A stretch of 64,000 nt of DNA, taken from the NCBI GenBank assembly GCA_022925895.1, contig JAKSYS010000036.1, positions 62,001-126,000 of the forward strand, read 5' to 3'. Shown in pieces: positions 54,749 through 64,000 of the stretch. Position 1 is the stretch's first letter. Each line of letters starts with the position of its first letter. The position numbers were made by a program, and so were the translations under genes. The notes under the pieces are model-generated. The model was given only the letters and a program-made list of their open reading frames with translations. It searched no databases and was not told the DNA's origin. This DNA is from Fragilaria crotonensis. Lineage: Eukaryota > Bacillariophyta > Fragilariophyceae > Fragilariales > Fragilariaceae.

Positions 54749-56939
54749 AGACTCAGACTATTCCATGCTGTCGTAGATGTGCTGTTAATTGATCACCAGG
54801 TGCTAAGGACAATTCCCATATCTTACAGTAGACGTCCTTTGGTCTGACACAGACCATCCGATAGAACACAGATTCAGGAGCTTGAGTTCCAACGTATGAA
54901 ATAAGTGGGTCCATACCTGGTAGCGAAGGTAGAAGTCTATGACCACAAAGAACCACTCTACTATGATCTTCTTGGTTGTAATCAGCAGCAGCCTGTCTTG
55001 TGTTGCGCTTAATAGTACTGCTCATGGTTGTAGCACAAGTCACAGTATCTGCTGCCTCAACCTCTGTCCTTCTGCCATTGTGATACCAGTTGTGCTATCA
55101 CAGTAGAAACAATGAAGTCATGCAAAGCTTCTATTGTTCATACAGTTTTGACTCCAAGAGCAACAAAATTCGCTTTTGGCATGGGGATTATCTCCAGCAG
55201 CTTGGTGAGGTCTATGACTGTTGCACTTGCAACATATAGAACACCTTTGACGTGGAGCGACCAAACATTCTTCAAAACCATTACAAATGCGACATTGTGT
55301 TCAGGCATTTGAATGCTTGCAACTTATAAAAATGTTGTCTGTTTAGTGCTGGAAGTGACAACCTCCTCGTCCGTGAGTTCTCGAGATGAGTCCATTGCCG
55401 CAGAGCAGATTGCTGCATTTGGTGTCAAGAATTCGTTACATCTTTCAGAAGGAGCAGTCTATCAATTTGTCCATTCTGTTGTAATCCCGACTTTGCCGAA
55501 ACGTGAATAGCTAGTAGGCAGCGGTTACTAAAGAAGTGTCACGTCAAGTACAACCAGTTGTCTAGTCTAATATGAATTCTAAAATACCTGCGGAGGTGAG
55601 GATGGTATTACATGATGCCATAGTGCCTAACGACTTTAAGCAAGCTTCTTTCGGCATGACGCAGGATGCAATTGGTAGCTAGGATTTACAAATCAGGATG
55701 CGCAACAAGCAAAGAAGAGCTTCCCGCAAGTTGACCGCCATGATGCAAAGACATTGTTGCACGTCAAAACTCATTATGCTATCAAGACATTGGACAGCAA
55801 TGTCAAAACCCTACCTGTTTTTTGCTTGATATACACTCTTTGCATTGCTTTGTGATGACTTGCTGCCTTGATGTTGCAATTTCCTCTTCATCACATGATG
55901 AAAAGAGATTTCTATAGTTTGGGTACGTATTATATCCATCTTTCAAGTTACTACGCTTGAAGTGGCTGATTTCTCGGACTTTGAAATATGAAATGAACAT
56001 TCAAATCATGCAGCCAATATATAGCTTTCATGAGTCCATGTGGCTGGGTGCACGAAGATGATTTGCAAGGTAGAGCTCAACATACTAGTACTTCTATTCA
56101 TTTGGCAAGCATATTGAAAATAGATTAACATGCCGAATCACTGGCTTCTCCATCCATCAACAATGGTATATCTGAACAAATCCTTGACATTCAGTGGGGC
56201 TATCTGCACACACATCATTGTCTTGCTCATCCTCATGGATGAAAATGCACTGAAACTCCTCGGTATTCGGATGCCTTATTAGTTTGTGATTAGCAGTCTA
56301 AGCTGTTTCTCAATATGCATGGCTACATGATATTTGTTCGCAAGCGCTGACATTTGTCGACAAAATCAATACAAGATACCAATTTGATGACAACATGAAG
56401 GGAAAAAGTCGGAACTTCAATGTTATTCTACAGAGGCAAATAAGAAGCGCATGCTTGTTGGTACTGGTGCCAACCAAAAAGCAATTAAGCCATGCAGGAA
56501 TTGTTGTAGCTTGTCAGAGACAGCAGATGAGGAAGCATCATCCCCAACTTTTCCAGCCTTGTACTGGGAATCAGGAGATTTGAAAAATCTCTTTGCACCT
56601 AACCCCAAATGACGTTTGAAATTACCAGCTCCCAAGAGACGATTTGCTTTACTTTGAATGCTTTCAAGAAGGTTGGGGTGAGCATATTGAAAGAACTGTC
56701 ATTGGAGAGAATGCGCACATATATGGTTAAAAACATTGATTACAATAATGATGGCAAAATTGGAGAGTGGTATCCCGGAACATGAACAATATGATGAACA
56801 CAATTTACTGCTGTGGTCGGCTGTGAAGAAGTTCAACTAGTATATTGATCTGAAAGACTACCTTCAGAGTTATGGTCTGTCAAGAGTATTCATTTAATGG
56901 TGTTGAGATGCAAGTGCTGGATGGTATTTGGTATATCAG
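54749..56939. other. AT-rich gene-poor stretch with coding-like remnants
   Basis: Base composition becomes visibly AT-richer than in the gene-dense part. On the minus strand, 54753-55320 has protein-like pieces (FVMVLKNVWSLHVKGVLYV, ALHDFIVSTVIAQLV, HSRVVLCGHRLLPSLPGMD), and there is a plus-strand piece at 55313-55510. None belongs to a family I recognise. They are probably decayed mobile-element or gene fragments. Farther on, 55500-56900 shows scattered short frames only. Confidence 0.45.
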
Positions 56940-57925
56940 AGCAAGCATCATTTTGTTGATGGACATGAGAAGACAGAAATGCTAGCATATTGACCTGTCT
57001 TCACAAAACAACACACTGGTGCTCATGAAGTTCAGGCTGCTTATTGGATTCAGCTAACTCTCCTTGTAGCATCCAAAATCATACTAGCTAGAGGCTCAAG
57101 ATTTAGTTGCGAAAAACTTTGGCTACTACTACTATAGATATGATGGCCCTGTCAATAGCATTGAAATGGTGGAATGAAATAGTATCATATTAAAGCCATA
57201 CCGAGTGATTTGGTGCACAGTTGAGCATGAGAAGGGGCATTAACAACAAGCCAATAGTTATGTTCATCAGGCAAGATGAGGCAATCCTCAAGCAATTCTT
57301 GATTCTGTCAAAGATGTGGGCATTTCCAAATAGCAAGTGCCTTCTCCCCCAAAGGACAAAGAGGGAGCAGGTGTGATGATGTCCTCTATTTTGCAGTGAA
57401 TAAGGATTTATCTTGAAATTAAATCAACAAATACTCAATGTGGAAAATTAGAGTCAAGAAGGAGCCATATTTGCAGACAGAGAAGCAGCCATGACGATGT
57501 ATGGCTCATCCATCAAGCTGCAGCTTTCAGTAGACAAGTCCCCATTCCTAAGCAACTTTGACTACAGAGAAAACAAAGCATGGTACTGGCTATGACTGCA
57601 AGCAACCGCATGGTCCTACAAATTTGAAGGCATATCTGACTGTCTAGGGCCGCATGATGCAATGAGAATGAACAAGTCATGTGGAAACAAATGCCCAAGT
57701 TGGAGGCTGGCGCTGGTTGACTCCGAACGATTGCATTCTGAATTGCCTTGACAAAGAAACAATCTGACCTAATCCTTAAGCTACATCATGGCAAGCAAGT
57801 CAATTAACACCAAAGGAAAGAATGAAAACTATGACATTGCTTCTGACCTATTGCAAAGTTCCTTGAATCAAAGGAGACTGTGTGGAAAAGCAAAGGGTTT
57901 GACTCAGATTTTATGCAAACTCAGA
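56940..57925 (+). pseudogene. Decayed DDE-transposase of a type common in diatoms
   Basis: Pieces in several frames, in the right order, match a widespread diatom/stramenopile DDE endonuclease: HFVDGHEKTEMLAY then FTKQH and YWIQLT (56947-57060); KPIVMFIRQDEAILKQF (57249-57302), expected to hold a catalytic Asp-Glu; KEGAGVMMSSIL (57355-57393); NFDYRENKAWYW (57553-57590); FEGISDCL (57622); MNKSCGNKCPSWR (57668-57710); ETVWKSKGFDSDF (57868-57910). Stops and frame changes separate almost every block, so it is long dead. Terminal repeats were not found. The family name is from memory of protein patterns, not a search. Confidence 0.6.
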
Positions 57926-58199
57926 TTCATCACCACAAATAAGCTCTCAAGCTAAATACTAACCAGTGGGAAAATGAGCTCAGCAATGTGGATATGAGCT
58001 TATGTTTGCACCATATTTTGTCAATGTATCTTGATACTTGAATGAGGACGAGGAAGAATTGATGGAACACATTGAAGCAAAACTTGGTGTGGAAGTCATG
58101 TTGACTCCCCGATGGCAAAATTTCCGGTGAAGGAGTGTAGTGAATGTGGGCGTGCCGCAGCCAAGGTGCCTATCACAATCTTGCTGCTTTGAGAGAAAA

Positions 58200-59365
58200 C
58201 AATGAAAAGTTTGCTAGACATTCGCGCGATGGAAACGATCGACCATAGAGCCGATCAACAGGTCTCAATATATATCAACAGTCTTCCAGTCACGAGCCAC
58301 AATACGACAACTGTATACATCATCATCGTCAATATGTTCAACAACGTCACGGCTGGGACCATCGGACATGGGAGTCCACTGATTTTTACACCTTTGGCAT
58401 GCCTTTCAAACGCCTTCGCCCACTTCATCGGGTACTACAGCATTTTACATTTGTTCGCGATCAACTTCCATTGGGAGAACGCTGGTATCGCGAGGCTGAC
58501 ATTAAGGATGAGTCGTTAAAACTCTGCCCATGCTGCCGGGACACAGAGGAGACACCACCTCATTTCATACGGTGCCAATCCAATCCAAATTCTCCAGTCG
58601 AGGAGCTTAGAGACTCTACGGTCCGATGTTTTGACCAGTGACTTCCACTCGGTACAATACCTCTTGGGTGAGGGTTTCTGCCATACTATCAACAAGCCGG
58701 ACACACCATCATACTCTCCAACCATTGCTCAATGTCCATCCCATTTCCAAGACTTGATACCTGCAGTACTAGAATCTCAACATGGCATCGGCGGGTACAA
58801 CTCGTCGCTGCTAAAGGGATACTTTTCTCGGGATTGGTGGGGCCAGTTGGCCCAATATGACATCATGAATCGCAAGGTTCGGGATCCCCGCAAGGGAGGG
58901 AGAAACTCGTATGAAGCACCAGGTCATTGGCGCACTTAGTGCTCACTTCAGACGGATCTGGATCACACGGAACGGAGCATTGCATTCTCCAAACGACGCG
59001 ACCTTGGAAAGTATTCGATCAGCAGAGTCAGTAGAATTTCCTATTTTCACAGCCGGCCACATGTACTCCACACTCGGGACCAACACTACTGCAGCAGGCC
59101 CCTGTAATCAATTCTTAAGGGTACAGCGGCTTCTCGGCGAAGATGGCTCCGCGAGGTCAATCAATCATCGGCAGAACTTACCAAAGATGGCACACGACAG
59201 AAACTGCTCACCATCTTCTTTCGTACTTCGCGGGTTCCAGCAAAAGTCTAGGTTTTTTTCCACGTCACAACTTTAAAATTCTCGCGGGTTTCCGCTGGAT
59301 AAGGGTGCACAGTAGCGGCCTGGGCTGCCGGCCGGTAGTATATGGTGACAACCCTAATAATTAGT
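58200..59365 (+). mobile_element. Retroelement-derived C-terminal fragment, family uncertain
   Basis: A plus-strand fragment carries a zinc-knuckle-like segment, CPCCRDTEETPPHFIRC, preceded by FVRDQLPLGERWYREADI, and later GIGGYNSSLLKGYFSRDW and a helix ending in IWITRNGALHSPND. These blocks are a common tail of repeated reverse-transcriptase-bearing elements in diatoms, most likely non-LTR. No reverse transcriptase core lies in the window next to it. It is a broken, old fragment with several interruptions. Confidence 0.5.
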
Positions 59366-62300
59366 TCACGTTCTACGTTTAATTGAGCGCATTCGAAAGT
59401 TCGCGCGACGTGCATGACAATACCTTGTTGCTTTTCATCATACCATTGACTCCGGTAAAGTCAGAGCTAAAATGCAACAGAACGGCTTCATATTCGGTCC
59501 TGTCGGATTAAAGAACAAGCTGCTGGGGGAATTCAGAGCACTTTGATGTATTATGGATTTTGATTTTGAGTTTGTGATGAATCCTGACTTAGTATCTTGA
59601 TCGAGTTGTTAGCTAGGTTGCACAAGATGAGATAGTTTGTTTTTGATGCCAGCTCAATATCAGACCTACTATAACAGCCTATTCAAGAGCATTCTGCTTT
59701 CCTTTGGGGAGATTTCAAAGCTGAAAACAAAATGCAGAACTAGGCATTGTCAATTATGTACCTCATTTTGTATTCTCTATGCAATGCAGAATTAAACATA
59801 TGGATCGATGCACAAGTATGATCACTTTGTTGCATCACAAAGATTTTTGATTACAACAACATCAAGTCCATACTGAAAGACAACGAATTTCTTGTTTGGT
59901 ACCTTGTTTTCAATGGATATTGACAGCAGCAATATTGATGATGGTGCTGATGACAACACCATGGATGACGTAGGCTGACCCTTACTAAGGGTAAACCCCG
60001 TCCAGCTGCCCTGCAAGAAATTTTATCGTCGTCATCTGGAATCTTATGCTTCTTCTTTAACACCATATACTGCTTTCCACAAGGTATATGCATTGTTGCC
60101 ATGTCATCCATTTGTAATCATGTGCCCTCATCCACAACTCAAACTAGCCTATTCAGTGATGCATTTGCCTTGCTGAATGTATGACAAGATTTTTTTTGCA
60201 TTAGTTGTAGACATATCTGCTACTAGGATGAAGTTGGTGTTGGTGATACAATCAATTGATGACTTCATTGACATTCCCTCCTTCATACCCATTGGTCATT
60301 CCATGATGTTGCTCCCTTGTTGTGGAGGCCCAATGTTTTTTATTTTCATCTTCTTCCTTGACATGGTGGTTCTGCTGACAATCTCAATACCATTATGAAC
60401 GTCCTCGCTTTCCCTTGAAGAATCAGGATCATGTGGCATCAGCAGCAATGCAGCAACCATTGGATCAAAATTGGCAGTTTGGGAGCACAAAAACACACAA
60501 ACCAAAGTGAAAATCTTGAGTGTTCAAATCTTGTATACATTGCTTCCTTCCCGGACAATTTGCTCCTAATTCTGTCAAAATATGTTCAATTCTTCATTAT
60601 ACTATGGCATAGTATCAGCCAATGACTCATTTGTTGTTCATTGGGATATGAGAAGTCATACTGAAGTAGCCACAACCCTTGGAAAATGATGCCTGATGTG
60701 TGTGTCCACTTGCCAGCAGATCAGCACCAGCCAAAAGCATCACAGAACCTAGTGGGTGTGGATAATGGAATCCTTCTAGTGATATTGAAATCCCCTGTCG
60801 GATCTGGAAAACGGAGTCAACAACAATGTTGTATACTATCAGGACAATGGATGTGCAATCTTGTTGGAACGCAACCGAAAAACTTCAAGCGGGCGACACA
60901 GCCACACGACACATTAACATGAATACACTTTTGGAAATGAGCGGATCAGAATCGGGGAAATGTGAATGAAATACTTCCCCCCTGCTGGGAATATAGCTAG
61001 TTAGAGACGTCTATACCAAACCATTGCAGGGAAGTCTGTTCATGAAGTTTGGAGGAATAATCTTCCGCATTCCTGACGAAGTCCCACTTACCTTCACAAG
61101 AACTGGATCCCAGGAGTGTGTTGAGGAAAACAGATTATGGGCCATCAAAGTAGTCAAGGGATTGGAGACATGGTCTGGTCATCATCTATCATTTGTGACT
61201 GACAGGTAAATTTTGATGATGCAGAAAGCAATTACATCTAAGTCGGTAGTTAAATCGGGACAGATTATGCTCTATTTTGCCTCATTGTTGCTTGTCTATG
61301 AATCTTATCTCTAAGTTCATAATGATAACACTGTTTTTAACTAGCTTCATCCATCTATCCTCTGATAGGTACAGATAACTAGTCGGATACTGTTGTTTTA
61401 GCTGTTCCTGTTCCAGATTCTTCCCATCAACAGAAAATGGACGTACATTTCTGCAATTCTGGTCATTGTCACGTTCATTACTGGAATCATCACTACAGCT
61501 AGCAAGAACAGAATCCTAAGATAACGATCCTCCTCATGAGATGTAACCATCAAATGATGATGACATGATGTTACTGTGGGTGCAAGCAATGGGACATTCC
61601 ATTTCTGCATGTCGAGGAACTACTACTAGGCCTATGTATTCGGGCGCATGCTCCTCCTCAGATATTCTGGCGGGTGACGTCTGACGGTGCAATCTAGAGT
61701 TATCGAGAAGGGTTATTTATGTCATGAACCCTAAACTTATTCATTGAAAAAGAAACGTCATCCTCAGCTACACGCTATGCATACAACATCGGGAGAAGAC
61801 TCGATGATCATTTAGAAATTCGTAATTTGTAATTTTTATCGTTTGGAAAGAAAGTGCGAAGAAAAATACAAATATCATATTGTGCATAACTCGGTCCCTA
61901 AAACAATTCATTAAAATGGAACAATTTGTACACAACCCCATTCGGAGGCTGTGACAAAAACCAGCTGCCTCCCAGCATTTATTCACAAGACTTTATTCTC
62001 GAACACAGAGACATTTCTTATTTCGACTCTCGACCGCAAGCGGTCATCGAAGTATCGCAACGACCCGAGGCAAAAACAAATACTATGGTATGTACAAGCA
62101 ATGGAAATCACGTATCATAGGAATACTCGATGAGCTCCCTATGACACTTTTCTTACGGGCAAAATTTTCTATAGTTTTACGTGTTACTCAGTACTCGACG
62201 ATGTCCACTTCCCTTGCCCGATGAACACCAGTCTCTCATTGGGATAAGACTTATGGACCTTTCGTCCTACTGTATCCTGTAGATTCATGCAATATGGAAC

Positions 62301-62579
62301 CGAACATATGCGTATGTTCTCCGAACGCTTATCTGTATGTATGACAGTATGAAGTATGACATACAATTGTACGACTACAGAGTACTACATCCGCACAGAG
62401 TACAGGTTGTATCACACCTGTCACAAGACTACATTCAAACACTATGGCACAGTCACATCTTTGTAGTCGTTGATATTGAGAAGCGGCTCTGGTGGACAAG
62501 AAATCACTAACTGATTGGAGAAGATTGAGATAACGCCCTACATTTCGACGGAATTGAGAGGGCCACGGAGCACGAAGAG
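59366..62579. other. AT-rich gene-poor stretch, no gene recognised
   Basis: Only short frames occur on either strand. Protein-like snatches include a minus-strand piece at 60111-59850 (HIPCGKQYMVLKKKHKIPDDD) and a plus-strand one at 61024-61209 (FMKFGGIIFRIPDEVPLTF). Neither could be assigned. The last part (61700-62579) should contain the promoter of the ATPase gene that follows. Confidence 0.45.
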
Positions 62580-64000
62580 ATGGAAGTAGGAACAGCAACA
62601 ACTCCCAGTTCAGTATTCAGCAGGGTTGTCCAATCTGCGCAAGAAGGGCGTTCTCCAGCAGAATGCGATGAAACGGAGACATTGGCATGGCCCAAAGGTC
62701 GTATCCAAGGCGTTCCCTTCCTTACAAAGAACCACCACATTGTGGGCCGCGAACATGAGCTCCAATTACTTAACGACTGTTACGATTGCATCACAAAGAC
62801 GAAGACGACCGAAGCGGTCACTATTCACGGTCCCCCAGGAGCTGGAAAGACTGCTCTTCTGCAGACCTTTATCCAAAGTCTTCCTACGGATGTATTCTAC
62901 ATGGAGGGACGATTTGGTCAGCTTCAATCGCGTGCTCCATATGCTGCACTTGCAGCAGCATCCGAACAGCTCTGCCGCCAAATCATGCGACGTGAGGACA
63001 ATGTTGAAATAATCGCCCGAATCAGAGCTGCTCTTGGTCCAGATGTGCGTCTGTTGGGAAATTTGGTTCCAACCCTGGCAAAAATGACTGCAGAGGATGG
63101 CAGTTCTGGCCAACAGGCCACTGCCTGTGGCGCGCAATTGTTCACTCGCTTCAAACTTTCGTTTCAATCATTTCTGCGATGTGTTGCAACTCCTGAGAGT
63201 CCAGTCGTCTTCTTCCTCGATGACTTGCAATGGGCAGATAATGCATCGCTGGAGGTATTGAAAACTCTGCTAAGCAGTGGTCAGTTGCATTGCATCATGA
63301 TTGTGTGTGCGTATCGCGAGGGTGAAATGACAACGGCTGTCTTGGAACAATATGACCTTGCCAGGATACGGAAGTCCTCCACGCACAACTCGCACAATCC
63401 TTCCGATCCCTCTCGCCTCAGCTGTGGAATCACCGACATCAGTGTTGAGCATTTGGATTGTGGTTCCTTAAATCAGGTAATATCAAGCTTGCTTGCCATT
63501 GATGCCGCGGATACTCAACAGCTGAGTACGTTAGTATGGAACACCACAAATGGGAACCCGTTCCATGCTCTTTGTTTTCTTGACATGCTTCATAGGAAAG
63601 GCATGCTGTCAAATGAGAGCGACGGCTCCTGGACTTGGGACGAGGATCAAATCTTGCGAGAAGCTAACGTGGCGGGGAATCTGGCTGATATCCTGATATC
63701 TAGAATGCAGGATCTTCCGGAGCAGGTTCGATCAATTCTTCAAATTGCAGCCTTCATCGGACATGCTTTCCCCGCTGCCGTGCTGGTGATGATTGTGCAC
63801 GAAGAACAGGATATGCTTGAAGAGGAGTACACGTTCGAAAGACATTCCGTGGAAGTGATTCGCGAACGCATAAATTCTGCACTTGAGATGGGTGTTACTG
63901 TAGGATTGTTGAACACAATGCCTGAAGCTGACCACTTCAAGTTTGCACATGACAAGATTCAAGAAGCATTGTATGAGGGTCTCATGCCTGACGAAACGGA
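62580..64000 (+). CDS. STAND/AAA_16-type ATPase, N-terminal part (runs off window)
   Basis: The frame starts MEVGTATTPSSVFSRVVQSA and is open to the window edge, at least 473 residues. After HHIVGREHELQLLNDCYD it has Walker A (IHGPPGAGKTALL), RFGQLQSRAPYAALAAA, Walker B followed by the usual QWAD (VVFFLDDLQWADNASLEVLKTLL), and VCAYREGE. Further on are WNTTNGNPFHALCFLDML and ISRMQDLPEQVRSILQIAAFIG. This is the predicted-ATPase module found in hybrid histidine kinases, adenylate cyclases and LuxR-type regulators; the GNPF-like and AxxG blocks are typical. In diatoms it often sits in long multidomain sensor proteins, so a kinase, cyclase or GAF/PAS part may follow. It is not in the short-frame set because it has no stop in the window. 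Confidence 0.8.
   Translation, partial: MEVGTATTPSSVFSRVVQSAQEGRSPAECDETETLAWPKGRIQGVPFLTKNHHIVGREHELQLLNDCYDCITKTKTTEAVTIHGPPGAGKTALLQTFIQSLPTDVFYMEGRFGQLQSRAPYAALAAASEQLCRQIMRREDNVEIIARIRAALGPDVRLLGNLVPTLAKMTAEDGSSGQQATACGAQLFTRFKLSFQSFLRCVATPESPVVFFLDDLQWADNASLEVLKTLLSSGQLHCIMIVCAYREGEMTTAVLEQYDLARIRKSSTHNSHNPSDPSRLSCGITDISVEHLDCGSLNQVISSLLAIDAADTQQLSTLVWNTTNGNPFHALCFLDMLHRKGMLSNESDGSWTWDEDQILREANVAGNLADILISRMQDLPEQVRSILQIAAFIGHAFPAAVLVMIVHEEQDMLEEEYTFERHSVEVIRERINSALEMGVTVGLLNTMPEADHFKFAHDKIQEALYEGLMPDET

Noticed and set aside
54753-55043. 96-codon minus-strand frame after EF-Ts as a real gene
   Set aside because: It begins inside a longer protein-like stretch interrupted by stops and has no recognised family; treated as a remnant.
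1-64000. tRNA, rRNA, CRISPR or riboswitch signals
   Set aside because: No T-loop/B-box pair with a cloverleaf, no rRNA core sequence and no regularly spaced repeats were seen by eye; a covariance-model scan could still find small RNAs.

Overview
The window looks like nuclear DNA of a diatom or close ochrophyte. Genes are densely packed on both strands with few short GT-AG introns of about 65-140 bp. Many proteins start with a signal peptide followed by a cleavage site with Phe just after it and then a Ser/Arg-rich stretch. That is the bipartite presequence used to reach a secondary plastid of red-algal origin. One gene belongs to a Cys/His-rich family that I associate with diatoms. No rRNA, tRNA or CRISPR was recognised.

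Layout. 0.6-9 kb: pirin, a hypothetical protein, an IPI1/TEX10 ribosome-biogenesis factor, a MYND-finger protein and a plastid CGFS glutaredoxin. 9.7-16.4 kb: a probable thylakoid-lumen protein, a tandem-duplicated HisB, a membrane-anchored Nudix hydrolase and a DUR3-type urea symporter. 17.5-25.8 kb: a TPR protein, a tail-anchored heme oxygenase, an N-myristoylation-type protein whose first exon is hidden, and a plastid ViaA-RavA fusion. 26.7-38.4 kb: a G-patch protein, a plastid S1 protein, a plastid NTF2/SnoaL-like protein, plastid triose-phosphate isomerase, an arginine-rich nuclear protein and a plastid GSTCD-type methyltransferase. 38.4-54.8 kb: a poly-Gln transcription-type factor, a 2,536-residue six-exon PTEN-type formin, the Cys/His-rich protein, TruA and plastid EF-Ts. 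54.8-62.6 kb: a gene-poor, visibly AT-richer stretch with a decayed DDE transposase and a retroelement-derived tail. From 62.6 kb a STAND/AAA_16-type ATPase begins and runs off the window.

Two features cut across everything. First, many conserved genes between 1 and 41 kb carry single-base frame breaks, often at homopolymers, while more than 10 kb of coding sequence from 42 to 55 kb has none. This looks like uneven consensus quality rather than mass pseudogenisation. Second, the spacers are full of short self-complementary GTAC/CCGGTA-type words. The most notable biology is the HisB with two complementary, half-decayed domains, the ViaA-RavA fusion, the PTEN-formin with seven CCDC53-like repeats (one unit freshly duplicated with its intron), and a candidate 0.72-kb inverted-repeat element at 27.6-28.4 kb.

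Functionally, about eight products are predicted for the plastid: glutaredoxin, lumen protein, ViaA-RavA, S1 protein, NTF2-like protein, TPI, methyltransferase and EF-Ts. The rest serve nuclear and ribosome functions, histidine synthesis, urea uptake and the actin cytoskeleton. There is no operon logic; neighbours appear unrelated.
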